From: Bimastos eiseni
Taxonomy: Eukaryota > Annelida > Clitellata > Crassiclitellata > Lumbricidae
Reading direction: 5' to 3'
Length of the DNA: 64,000 nt
NCBI GenBank assembly: GCA_959347315.1
Contig: OY365810.1
Coordinates: 28,014,924-28,078,923, forward strand
Under the pieces are notes generated by a model. It was not told where the DNA came from, searched no databases, and was given only the letters and a program-made list of their open reading frames with translations. This document shows, one piece after another, positions 32,870 to 45,226 of the stretch. Position 1 is the first letter of the stretch, and every line of letters starts with the position of its first letter. The translations under genes were made by a program, and so were the position numbers.

Positions 32870-33063
32870 TATTATCGTTATTATTATTTAGCATTTATTA
32901 AACGCCACTATTTAATGACCAAATTGATGACGCTGAGTAATTGTGAGTAAACGACATGCTCAAGGTGCCTACATCTGTAAGAGGAGCCTTGCTCGAGCCC
33001 TATTTCTCCGCTTTACAAGTCGAGAGTATGAACCAATCGGTTAAAGTGTCCCTTGACGAAGAA
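32870..33063 (-). mobile_element. tRNA-Thr-like SINE
   Basis: On the minus strand the head reads TTTAACCGATTGGTTCATAC (A-box/D-arm region), then CTCGACTTGTAAAGCGGAG with a CTTGTAA anticodon loop (TGT, Thr-like), then the B-box-like GGGCTCGAGC. The body includes CACCTTGAGCATGTCGTTTA and CTCAC blocks that recall the middle block of the 1.5- and 13.8-kb SINEs. The 3' end is GTGGCGTTTAATAAATGC followed by AATAATA repeats. A complete tRNA-head, body and LINE-like tail structure. Confidence 0.65.
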
Positions 33064-33159
33064 TGATGAGTGAATGTAGGTTGTGTTGTCTTAGCAACGA
33101 CTTAGTCCATTCCTCTTGGTATCATGGCTGTGTCCGGCATTCAAAGTATTAGAGACTCT

Positions 33160-33240
33160 CTACGCGTGCGTGCGTGTGTGTGTGCGCGCGTGTGCATGTG
33201 GGTGTGTGTGCGTGCGTGTGTTTGTGTGTGTGTGTGTTAA
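33160..33240. repeat. (TG)n microsatellite
   Basis: GTGTGTGCGCG array. A (GA)/(GACA) run follows at 33460-33502. 33503-34660 holds no recognised gene; the 66-codon ORF at 33548 has no domain. Confidence 0.9.
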
Positions 33241-33462
33241 GTTGAGAAATTGTAATGGGCTGAGGAAGAGAGAGTTGACAGAATAATTTATGTCATTCGT
33301 AGCAAATCGAATGTCACCATGCTGTGAAACTTCGTCGAGATTTTAGGAATGGATTGCAGCGAGAGTTCTGCAAGAATCCACATGAGACAAGAACGTATAA
33401 GTAAGGTGGGTCACGATGCATGAAAAATAGTTTCGTTTACTAACGTTATGAGACAGATATAC

Positions 33463-33503
<41 letters not shown>

Positions 33504-34664
33504 TAGAGGGAGAGGAAGAAAGAAGGAATGAGAGACGAAATTAGCGAATGGCAGCTGGTGAGGAGATGCTTGTGATTGGAGCGAAACAGATGGAAATTGA
33601 TGAAGGGGAGATGGAATATGAAGATGGATCGAAGATCGAGATGAGTTTTGAAGTGATGCGGATGCAATTGGCAGACGGAGTGGATGCAGAGGCAAATGAC
33701 GATCGACAGATAACATCGCCGGTCAGCAACTGGACTGGTCAGCAATGATTATTGCACTCAATGGTCAGCCTCAGACTCGGACAGGTCATCTGACACCAAC
33801 GTCATCTGTCGATACAGACTGAGTTAGAGCGAGAGAGAGACAGCCAACATACGGACAGAAAGAGTGAGACAGAGAGAGACAGAGACAGTGCACCTCACAA
33901 ATACACTCATCTGGTTCCGAAAGCCAACACTACGTATCATGGATTCAGAAAATGATTTCAGTTGGCACACTAAGCCGTCACTAGATGCCAGCTGCATGTA
34001 TACATTCTGTATAGCGTAAAGTTCGTACTCGTTGTCATCAATCAAAACAATGTAAGACTACGTTCAGTTGGTACACAGAGCCATCGTTCGGTTTAATAGA
34101 ATCAGCATCTGAGATATATATATATATATATAACGCCAACGGTCTGTTTGCGATGACTTATTTGGCGCTACTGTTTTGTCAGGATTATGGGATGTGTGAA
34201 TCAAGACTGATGGGTCATAGATTAAAGGAGTAGACGCCACATGTCATATAGGTGCGACTGATCATCGAGAGCAACAGGAATTCTTAGCCACTGATTGAAG
34301 TATAAAGCAGCAGTTTATATTAGTTACATTGACCAACAGGACTTCTTTACAGATGTGAGAGAATCAAAACAGTGGGAGGTGTCGCCATGACGATGATGAT
34401 GATGACGACGACGGTGATTATGACGATGATGTTTCAATAACGCTGACATTACATCACGCGTCACAATGATGCGCTATGTAATTGTGTTAAATAGAGGCAG
34501 GTGGTTAATTAACTTAATTTACAGCAGTTAAGAACGACATGATTTAAGCTAATTCAAATTTAAATCAGAATCAAAGAGTAGATTGGGTCTCGAAATAGGC
34601 ATCTACTCAGATCCCCAGATCCCTGAACTGTGAGGCAACGATGACTGACTTAAATTTGGAGATC

Positions 34665-34825
<161 letters not shown>

Positions 34826-35280
34826 CGTCGGCTGACAACCGAAAGTCAGAACGAATTAAAATTATTTCTCGCCGTTCATCCACGCCGCAGCGAATGGTAC
34901 CAGTGAGAAAGAAGGTCGGTTCGATTGCGATGGCGTTTGGTCCTGTTCTAGTTTTTAAAAACAGGAATTACAGACCTCACAGTGGCGATATAGGAAATCA
35001 GTCTTGCTTATGTTTAGACCGCTGTCCAGTTTGATAATGCTAATGACGATCAAGATGATACTATAAATAGTTACGCTGATGCTGACAATATCTTTGGTGA
35101 TTACTATGATGATGACGATGATAATGATGATGATTTTAATTACACACGTTGTTCTTCTTCTTACTCCTTTTCAATCTCTCTCTCGCTTCTCTCCTTGTCT
35201 CTTTTTAGCATTCGTCTCCTTTCTGTTATATTATCTCTCCATTGTTCATCCATTTCATATTAGGGCCTATGCTATTTCTT
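34826..35280. other. Intergenic sequence
   Basis: Nothing recognised apart from a short GATGAT run near 35105-35135. Confidence 0.5.
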
Positions 35281-35355
35281 CATCTCTATATATCTCTATA
35301 TATTTCTATATATCTCTATATATCTCTATATATCTCTATATATCTCTATATATCT
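35281..35355. repeat. (TATATCTC)n array
   Basis: About seven TATATCTCTA units in tandem. Confidence 0.9.
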
Positions 35356-37190
35356 CGTCCCTTTTCCTTTACATTCGTTTTGTTTTCTCTGTCTACTTCT
35401 GCGGCGTCTGTTGTTAAGCTACTATGCGCATCCACTTTCTGGGAAACGCTGTCTATGCAGATACGGCCTAAGGCATCGGATGAGCATTTGGGGAAATGTG
35501 TGGGAACAGAGGGTGCCACTGTTAATGCTCCTCAATGCTTTATTGTTTTAGTTTGCCTCAAATATTTATGGGTACGTTCGCTCAATCTCAGAGATCGTAG
35601 AAATAAACATTCTGGCAAAGACCTCGAGCTAGATTACCATAGCTGGAGAAAGAGGATACAGGTCGATCGAACACAAGGGTGAAGTGTCTTTTGCGCTTAA
35701 TGATCTCCCTGTTCATCTTGTCTGCATTCCCATTGGACCTAGTCAGCTCTCTGACTGTTTGTGTCTGTCTGTCTGGCTGTCTGCCTGTGCTGTTATTTAT
35801 GTTGCATCGATACACAGCTGCCTACTTTGTTTTAGTATAGGCGCACTTATCAACGTATATTTATGTACGTACGTAATACGTATGCAGTTTATATGAACGT
35901 ATGTTTTTATTTACATCTTATGTTTCTGAATATTTCTATAGGATCTATCAGTATCTCTCAATGGATGTGGGACGGTTTGGGTAGGTATGCGTTCAACATG
36001 TCTTCTCGACTGGTTCTTGGCAGTTTGTCTGTCAGTTCCTTTGTACGTGTTCGTCGACAGTTCTTTTCTTCAGCATCGTGCATTATACGCCATTCTGCAT
36101 TTCAACCAATTCAATCGAGGGCGATTCTCCCTCTAGCTACGCAACCAAATCTCGTCGTTTACACCACGGCATAATTTATAGGAATTGGCTATGTACTGCA
36201 GGCTGTCCCTCGGAAAGTGTCTGTCTGTCTGTCTACATGTCTGTCGGGATCTCAGTCTGCATGCGTTCTTCTCTATCCGCCCGTGCAAGGCAATCGTTAG
36301 TGGTGTAATGCCGGGTCTGAGGATTCGACATAAATGCGTATAACACCGTCTTCTGATGGCAGTTGATGGTGTATCATTATGGTCTACAGTGTAACCAATA
36401 TACAGTTTATTAGCCTCGCTCAAGTGCCAACTCACATTTTCTCGTTAAATGCGGATATTTTGAGGAACCGAAAGGGTTGCAGCTTTACATGCGTGACAAA
36501 ACCACTGATTAGTCAGAAATCAACAATTCAGTGCATCGAACCACTTCTGCGGACAAACCTGATCTTTGTAAAGCTCAGCTTATACTGCCTTCTATCCATT
36601 CTTTAAAGCTCACATGATTGGATCCTAAGTAAAGTATATTCCGGCTAGGTTCTTGAAAGACGCTATAAAAGTGACGGTACATATCCACCTATTACCTGCC
36701 TGCCTCACGCGGATTGGGGTTTACAACGACTGTTCCGTTACTTGCAGTCTTTACTGATGGACAACCATCCATGACTGACCACCTGTTCAGGTCTTCACTG
36801 CATGCGTCCACTTTCGACCAACACATCGTAACCTGTTGAGCGCTACAGCGAGCTAGTTGCTCACTCCATTCCATAGCTAAGAAGTGCCTGCATGGACAAC
36901 TGCAATTCCAATCACTGTCGAATTCATTTCTTAACTCAACCACCAGAATTCTGACCAATCGACCTAAGCTCTCTCATTTGAGGAATTATTATGAAATACA
37001 TACGTTATAAATTTCGTATCTAAGAAAGAATGAAGTTCAGGGTCTCTCTCTCCTCAGCCAGTCATCCGTTGTCGGCTCCGATCAATGGTGGATATGACAG
37101 CTATTTGTTCCAGTCTAAATTCAGTCGGTGGGTCTGTCGCCTCGCTCAGATGGCTGTGGAGATGTCTGGTCATACATACACATGTGTCAT
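35356..37190. other. Intergenic sequence
   Basis: ORFs of 70-146 codons occur but none has a recognisable domain; the 88-codon minus ORF at 36692-36958 is Cys-rich but unassigned. A CGCTATAAAAGTG motif at 36661 resembles LINE/SINE 3' ends. Confidence 0.4.
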
Positions 37191-37440
37191 CCAAGCATGT
37201 ATGCATGCATACCTACCTACATACATACATACAACGTCATGCATATATACATACATACATACATAGAAAACATACATACATTCATACATACATGTATCCA
37301 TACATATATGCATAAATACATACATACATACATACATACATTCATACATACATGTATCCATACATATATGCATAAATACATACATACATACATACATGCA
37401 TCCATACATACATGCATAAATACATAAAAGCATGCATAAT
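37191..37440. repeat. (CATA)n array with ~56-bp higher-order unit
   Basis: ACATACAT units organised into a longer block (CATTCATACATACATGTATC ... CATAAATA) that occurs about three times in tandem. Confidence 0.9.
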
Positions 37441-38095
37441 ACATTCACTTATATCAGTTAAGATTTAGTTGCCATTTGTTGTAGTGGTCGTCGTCGTCGT
37501 TATTGCTGCTATTATTCAGAGCATCAGATTCTCCATTGAATCCGTGGGACTGGAAGAGACCATTTGGCGAAGCGTCGTTTCATCTGAGAAGAAGAAGGAG
37601 GAGGAGGAAGAGGAGGCGGCCCTCAAAACCGACTGCAGAGGCTGAGTTACTGGTGGTCACGTCAAGGCAGACCATACGCTGCAGCTGAGCGCGACACATC
37701 CGAATTCGTCCATCCAGATGCCATACATTCATTGCTATATTAGAACGGCTCTGACTGTTATATTAATCGTCTGAACAGGGATCCATACATAGCGTGCCCT
37801 ACTTCCTCCGCCCTCGATAATGAACTGTAAAGAGGATTCTGTTAGGGCCACACCCCTTGCACACTTCTCCCAACTAACACCATAAAGTACTCTGCATCCT
37901 AATATACCTCATCCAACTCTGCATGCCAACACCATTTCGATCACCACTTTTGCTATCGCTACTTCTACTACAACTAACAACTGCTTCCACTTCCATTCTC
38001 ACTTCCATACCACTTCCTGGCTACTACTACTACCACTGCCACTACTTCCACCTTACACTGTAGAAGTCTCGACACCCAGGCTCCGAATTCTATTC
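37441..38095. other. Intergenic sequence
   Basis: No gene recognised. Contains a GGAGGAGGAAG run near 37595. Confidence 0.45.
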
Positions 38096-38185
38096 CTGAA
38101 CGTCGAATTTATTACGAGTCTTAAAGCTCTTACCCCGTGAGACTAAAGTCAACTCTGCCTCCAATCGTTCGGGTTCGAATCCTAT
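38096..38185 (+). other. Possible tRNA-like fragment
   Basis: A perfect B box CGGGTTCGAATCC at about 38167 with a weak A-box-like AAAGCTCTTACC upstream. No paired acceptor stem. A degenerate SINE head is possible. Confidence 0.3.
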
Positions 38186-38189
38186 AATT

Positions 38190-39598
38190 TTTTATTTGAT
38201 ATACGCCACGGTAAAGGTGCTCCTGTGTACTCTATACCAGCTAGTAGCAGCCCATTGTCGGATGAATGATCTCGTATACTCTCGAAACGGTGGAGAACCA
38301 CAAGCTGCACTGGCTTCCAAGCCAGATCTTAAAACAGGCTAAGCTGAGGTGATTTAGACGAGTTAGGTTAGGTTGTCTGATACACGGCAAATATGGGCAC
38401 TAGACCTATTATAGTTAGAGCAATTCCATCAGACTCAAACCATAGACTGGACGATTGAATGTGACTGGCGGGTAAGAGTAATTTCAGTTAAACAACACCT
38501 TAAAAAATATCCTTAGCGTCGGCCTCCTGCCTGATCCAGTCTTGGAACTGGTATTGTCAGAAGGTCAGAGTGCGAATAGTGTTGGATTTAGGGGGAAAGA
38601 CTCGACAGGTGACCGTTATATAGAGATCAACCGCTATCCTTTGGCGGGAATGGGACTGTGGTCTTTCACGAGCTTTTGCGGTATCGTTGACTCCGTCATA
38701 ACAGGTCGCTGCATTGGCGGGAAACTTTCGCGGGCTAGCTGAGTCATCAACGCCGATACTAAGAGGTGATATAAAACATGGTTACTTGGCTATCCTAAAG
38801 GAACGTTCGTTTCATAACACAGACAAATAAAAATTACCCAATTGTGAGACTCTTAGTTTCTACACTGTTAATTCACCAACACCACCAATGCAATTACATT
38901 GTTAGTACTGCCATTGCTGATATTGTCTTTAATTCTATTACTTATACTTTGATATTATCTGTTTTCTTTTTCTCACTTGATTTCCTCTTCTCCTCACATT
39001 CCCGTCCTCCGGCTCTGCCAAATCTTCTATCTTCGTATTCTCTCATCTTTTCCGTGGTCTTCTTTTAGATCTTTCCATCCATCCATCATTCCTCCATTTC
39101 TTCCTCCTCTTGATTGTCCGCCTCCAAGCGAAAGACGCGAAACGACGAGGACCTAGGCGACGGCGAGTTAACGAAATTCGCTGATCGTTAGTGGTGACGT
39201 CCTCAGTCCAACACTCGCCGCCTATCGACCAAATAACCAATCAACTGATATTACATCCCAGTTACAATTGCAACCGAACAAGTACTTCTCAGGGACCGTT
39301 TACTCTATGGAGGCCTACACATAATGTACAAACGAACACATACAATTAAATATATATTATATATATATCATATACTTACATATTACCAGTATTGCCAGAG
39401 GGCACTGCTTGGAATTTGCAACTCAACTCAGACAAATAATCGAGGACAATGAAGGTAATTTCTTCGTACCCATCACCGTCAAATCGCTGGCGTCAGGACC
39501 TGATGATGATGATGACGAAGATGATTATGATGGTGATGATGATGATGGTTAGGCTGATGATACGCCTTCCTGACCAAATCAAGAATCTCCCAGACTCT
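38190..39598. other. Intergenic sequence
   Basis: No gene recognised. Small TA run near 39352-39372. Confidence 0.45.
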
Positions 39599-39599
39599 T

Positions 39600-39797
39600 C
39601 AATATGCCTATCCAATATACCTATCCAATATACCTATCCAATATACCTATACAATATACCCATCCAATATACCTATCCAATATACCTATCCAATATACCT
39701 ATCCAATATACCTATCCAATATACCTATCCAATATACCTATCCAATATACCTATCCAATATACCTATCCAATATACCTATCCAATATACCTATCCAC
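39600..39797. repeat. 13-bp minisatellite (CTATCCAATATAC)
   Basis: About 15 near-perfect copies. Because the unit is 13 bases, the translation has a 13-residue period. Two + frames stay open through the array, giving spurious ORFs of 112-125 codons. Confidence 0.97.
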
Positions 39798-42700
39798 TAC
39801 TCTTCGTATCTTCCCTTCACTTCTGATTGTCTGCAACATTGGCGTTACTTTGGTCCTCAACTCTTTCACAACCTTTTGCGCTCCTGCTTCATGCACATTC
39901 GTAACCTTGTCCAACTCCAACTCTCAACCTGAACGACCTTAGGCCTAGCAACTGCGCTTCTCCACGTAATCGTAATCTCCAAATTTCTATGGCGCCACTT
40001 GACAGCCAATCGCAGGGCATCAGCTTATTCACGAGCGCTGCTTCAATCAGAGGGGTTGTTCAAAGGATAGTCCGTGGTAGAGCATAGTCCTGTTTCCAGG
40101 AGGTCAGTGGAGGCAGAGTAGCTATTAAGAAAGGCGTCGTTTTGGCCGAGGAATGACAGGAGGAATAACAAGTAAAGAGTCTGGGTCAGAATTCTTGAAT
40201 GGAAAGCCCGGAAGGTGATCCTCATGAAACCGGCCCCGGGCCGCCTTCAGATAACCCTTCTGGCAACCCCTATCACTGGACCCAGCGCTCGTGAATAAGC
40301 TTGTGCCCTGCGCTTGACTTTCGAGTGGCGCTTTAGAAGTCTGGATATTGCGATTACGGTTCTGTCACAGTTTGGTCTAGCTATTTCAGACGGCATTCGC
40401 TGTCTTCTCGTCACTCGCCAGAGGACGACGTCGTTTCGAACTGATCGCAAAAAACGTAGTAGTTGTTATATGACAACGGTGGTCGGTGGAACTCAACAGA
40501 CCGAATCAATCACATTTTCTATACTCTAAAATGTGTCGACTAAAAGTGTTTAACGTTCAAGTCTTCCTATGGCGGTCTTTTATAGATTCGATATCTTTTA
40601 TTTTATATAGAATTGATTGAGCGATACCCACCCTGGCCATATCCTTCACCACTGCCACCAGTTTGAATTGTGGCCCAACATTTAACGTCTCGTATAGCGA
40701 CCGAGCTCACCCGAGACGTATGCTCAAATCTCTCGAGATCCGAAGTGCTTTGTCTTATTACTAACCGCTTGAGTAAATAAATCAGTATAAAAATCATACA
40801 ATCAATCTGTAAATTCAATCAACATATCCGCCAGAATGGCGGATCGAATGGGCCAACGGACCCAGAGTCGCTAAAGAGTTCACGATAAACTTGGCGCCTC
40901 AGTCGACTAACTCATGTTCTTATTAACTATCATAAGGCTAATATATTTATGCACTATTATACACAATTATTGCTATAATATATAAATAATAATTATTAAG
41001 GCAATTCTATTGGTCAGCAGGATCAGAGTGGTTCCCACCTTCCTAGTATATTTGGCACCTGTGGTGGACCGTCTTCTGAGAAGTAGCTCTTCTAGGATTG
41101 GCTTCAGTGACTGCATGCCTTAGCTTGCCTGTGTCTAAAATACTCTACCTAGCCAGTTTAGTCGGCACTTGACGGTTCAGCTCATACGAGGTAAAGTCTG
41201 TGTAACGTGATTCTTATTATTATAATTATATGCAACTTATTATTATGTTGTTTATTTTAATTATTACTATTATTTTAATTATTATCATCGAGACTATGCT
41301 CTTGAATTATGTAGCCCCGTGAGACTCACCTTTATGAGAAGGATTATCAAACGAGTATTAGGTCCCTGATGATTAAGGATGATTAAGTAGGTACGAACTT
41401 ATGATTATGAGATTATATGAGCAAGTCGTCTATTACTAATCTTGTATGTCGTCTCTTCGTAATGAATTGTGAACTTGTTATTGAGAGAATTGTTATGAAC
41501 ATTATGTTGATTGGTAAGTTAACTTTTTATTGATTATCTTCATTTGCAAGGTTGATTTAATCTGGTTTGTTTAGTTTGGTAGATGTAGAACTCATAGTTA
41601 CCTATAAATTAAGGAAAAGATTTATGAAATCCACGTACAGCAAAAAAGCTGCGGAATCGAGTCATTGAAATATTGAGTTATTGTGATTTAGAGATTCACG
41701 TACAGCAAGAATAGCTGCGGAACTCAGATCGACATATATAGATACTTAGCCAGGACACTGAAGAATGACAGTGATGGCGAAGTTAACGATGGGCGCTACA
41801 TTATCGGGTGTACAGTTCAGTATCGTAAATCAACATCACACAAGGAATAACAACGCTCCCATGATATAATTGACTAAGTCGCGCAGACTTATCCACTGAC
41901 TCACCGACTTGAAAGCGACTTTGTGCAATCAGGAACGTCAATTTGTTCTTAACAATACAATGCAATTAACCGAATACTATACGTTCTGTACTGATCGATC
42001 GTGCCATCACTAACGGGGCCGTAGACATCAAATGGGACTCATAATTTATAATAATAGGCCTATTATTATATGTTCTAAACGGATGCAACGTAGGAACGAG
42101 GAACTTCTACGTTCTCCACTCCATGCATGTGGACATGCTGACAGATGGCCGCCTAATATGTTTTCCCAATTTCACAAGCATATTATCATAATTATTATCT
42201 GACTTCTTCTGTTATAGGCCTACCGCTATAAAACCACCTCCAGACCACTGTATTGTCAACGAGATATATATGTATCGAAAAGACGCCATTGCTACTAAAA
42301 TAGTGCATGACGTCAGGTATACGCCGTGACAGAATCTGAGTGTCGGTAGTTAGTATATTAATGTGGGAAAGTGATCGCTTATTATTTTCTTTCTGTAACG
42401 GTTTATGATAATAATACTGTTTTTCTATGCTGGGCAAAAGTCTGAAACACTCGGCGCTGACTCTGGAATTGATTAACCTCTTCTTTGAACTTAAAACATC
42501 GATCTGTTACTAATTATCATAACGTCAGTGTTCTGTTAGTGCTAGCGAAGTAGTAAGTAGCTAATAGAGTATTATGTATCTAGTAAAGTAGTTAGTGGGA
42601 AGGCAGTAAGGTAGTAAATAGATAACTGTTGATCTGCTGTCGATTGATAGTCAAGTTTGTTAGAATACTCGTCAGTTGCTGTTTTATAGGGACCCTGTTG

Positions 42701-43235
42701 CAAGTTTTCCTTTGTCCTGTTGCTGATTGCCTATTATTAGGTCATCATAGTCGCTAGCAGTCGATAGCTTAGCGAGTCGTTGTGATCAAGACGCCGCTAA
42801 CACCTAAAAGTCTTAGCGGCAGGGATTAGGTATAAGTCGATGGGTTAGCGACTGGACTTGATGGTATAGCGTTTGGCGGCAGATGGTGGCTGTATCTGGT
42901 ACTACTTCCTGTCGGTTCGATTCGGTCGCAGTGTTCTAAGAAAGATTCTAATTCAGAAAATAAACGGTCCTCAAAGCGATGATTGGTGTGGCCATGGACT
43001 TTGATATTCGCCAACAGCATAATGTTCGTTTTTAGTACATCGGTTGAGGCCAAACCAGACCATAAACCTCTTTTATCATTAACCGCTTTTTTTGGCAGTC
43101 TGTCTGTTTTTTCGACTCCCACGTGAAGCGTCTGAGTCATTGTTTTCTGGCGACCATGCGCTGATCGTGTGTGTGTGCTCGGCATATTTAAACAAGCGAG
43201 TGGCTCCTGTGTTTGCAGAAGGCCCTAAGATGTTG
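39798..43235. other. Long intergenic stretch
   Basis: No protein gene recognised over about 3.4 kb. Notable items are a short direct repeat CACGTACAGCAA...AGCTGCGGAA at 41631-41657 and 41697-41722, and a GAGTGGCG motif at 40322 shared with 50121. Confidence 0.45.
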
Positions 43236-43360
43236 AGATGCTAGGAACTTGGCCGCTGCTGTTCACGGGTGGTGCCAGTCTCAAGTCTAAATAAAAGGGG
43301 ATGGCGACGCTAATCATCTGCGTGACGACATTGCGTCGTTGAGCAGAACCACCCTTCCCG
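43236..43360 (+). mobile_element. Dispersed repeat, copy 1 (partner at 55340-55450)
   Basis: Shares TGCCAGTC, CAAGTCTAAATAAAAGG and GGCGACGCTAAT with the 55-kb copy (TGCCAGTC, CAGGCCTGGATAAAGGAG, GGCGACGCTGAT). The CAGGCCTGGATAAAGGAG type of block is common in non-coding parts of animal LINEs. No ORF attached. Confidence 0.4.
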
Positions 43361-44540
43361 CTCTTGATATGCTTCGTGAGTTGGCATTGATTATGTTAGA
43401 TTAAACAAAATAAAGCGAAAAATCAACTTACGAATTAACTTAGCCTAAATAAAAAGATCAGAAACTAAAATAACGTCGATGAATAAAAAACGGGAAAAAA
43501 CGACGTTTTTTAAGACAAAATAAAACCTTGACGTTTTTTAAGACACATTCAAAAGGGAAAAAACGTTTCTTACATCTATGATATGCTTCACGAGTTGTCA
43601 TTGATGCATTTAAGGGTCCAAATGACAGGTTGTAGCTATACCCAGCAAGATTGTTTAAGTGTTATTGTTGTTGGACTCTGCAAAGAGCCACGGGTGTGGG
43701 GCCAGAGATTCCAGGTATCCACCAGGTTTCTTGGGTCTGGCAATATCGCTTCGAAATATTAATGAAATTGCGAATCTTAGACAAAACCTTGAGTAATATT
43801 AATAGGCACCAAACATTGTCTGTCTGTTTAAAACTGGTAACAAGCAATGGTAGTGATTGATAATTATTAGTTCCTGGTTTTATTTGGACGATGATTCAAC
43901 TGAACCCCCAAACAATATAATGAGCTCCTTTACCACTATTGCATGACGTAGGCCTACTAGGTGAGAGATGAAATCTATGCTCTCTAGCACTGATAAGTAG
44001 ATGGATATTTAGATGAGAGATAGCAGGTCACAATTACTATTACAGACACACATAAATATAAAGTTATATATATGACATAGTAGGCCTAAGTATGTGTATA
44101 CTATAAGCTATGACTTCTTTTTTAGTTCTTTGTGACTGGTAGAGACAGCACGTGATAATTATGCATGGGGAGGAGTGAGTATTATTTCACTAGACAAGCG
44201 CACTGGGTGTGGTAATAATAAGCGCCCGGATTTTATTCGGTTGGATAGGGTGTGTGAAAGCAAGGATGACCTAGCACAGGACCAACATAGTGTTCGTCTC
44301 TCTTTGAAATTACAACTGATTCCTTGTGAGCCTCAGCCACATAAGTCATGGACGACGTGCGGTGTGTCTCATGTTTGTCCCATCAATTTCAGCATAATGA
44401 CAGACAGAGAGTATATCGGATAGATCAAAAGAGTCGCTAGACTCAAGGATCACAGCAAACAATGACAGGCCTATACAAGTAAGAAAGAGAAAGAGACAGA
44501 AACAGAGAGATAGGGAGCGAGAACAACGTACATGCATGGA
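43361..44540. other. Intergenic sequence
   Basis: Contains a ~215-bp-spaced direct repeat (GATATGCTTCGTGAGTTGG near 43367 and GATATGCTTCACGAGTTGT near 43581). No gene recognised. Confidence 0.4.
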
Positions 44541-44745
44541 GATATGGCAAGACGGATGGACGGATGGACGGACGGACGGAGAGAAAGATTGATGGATGGA
44601 TGCCTGGCAGCCTGGGTGGATGGATGGATGGATATAAAATTATATATATATGGATGGATTGATGGACGGATGGATTCACGGATGGATTATTTTGGTAGAT
44701 CGGTAGCTAAAGATGGATGGATATTTGCAGTGTAATATAGATTGG
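44541..44745. repeat. (GGAT)n array, then (GGCA)n
   Basis: GGATGGATGGAC units to about 44730. A GGCAGACAGGCA run follows at 44765-44800. Confidence 0.9.
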
Positions 44746-44991
44746 TAAAAAGAATGAAGGGCAGAGAGGCAGGCAGACAGGCAGGCAGACAGTCAGGCAG
44801 AGGAAGAGACCGAAAGAAAGAGAGGCCATGGTTTATGTTAAAGTGTAGTCGCTCAGTGTTAAGACGAAGCCAACTCAGTCCGTACATGGTAGCTTATATC
44901 TATTGATAATAATAATTATAGTCCAACCAGATATACATTAACATAATATTCCTGTAGGTCTATCTATGTTGTAGATAGGCCTATCATCTAC

Positions 44992-45226
44992 CGACGCATC
45001 TCTCAATGCCTGCAGCAGGGTGTGATCATTGACTGCTGTGGCCTCGTCACGTAGGACTCTTTCACGCAGGCTGAGAGCACGTTGCGCTTTTTGAGGTGAT
45101 ACATTAGACAGGCGATAGACCGATGTAAATTTACTGAGAGAATCAAATGAATGATTGGTGTTATGCTTTATATATGTAACAATTTCGGGTGCAATTTGTA
45201 CAGGACTAGAAATGACAGATATAGGG
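44992..45226 (-). CDS. Candidate orphan exon, unknown product
   Basis: No ATG-initiated ORF exists here, but the minus strand has an open frame with ordinary codon variety. It is bounded by an acceptor-like GTAG (exon starting at 45226) and a donor-like CG|GTAGAT (exon ending at 44992). It would encode about 78 residues including FDSLSKFTSVYRLSNVSPQK, RALSLRERVLRDEA and NDHTLLQALRDAS, which look like amphipathic helices. I recognise no family and see no neighbouring exons. It could also be a fragment of a mobile-element ORF. Confidence 0.3.

Noticed and set aside
39449..39942. 112- and 125-codon Tyr/Pro/Ile-rich ORFs
   Set aside because: Produced by the 13-bp minisatellite; no unique coding sequence.
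41290..41830. LTR retrotransposon LTR/primer-binding site
   Set aside because: TGGGCGCTACA near 41788 vaguely recalls a primer-binding site, but no paired LTR, TG..CA ends or gag/pol sequence was found.
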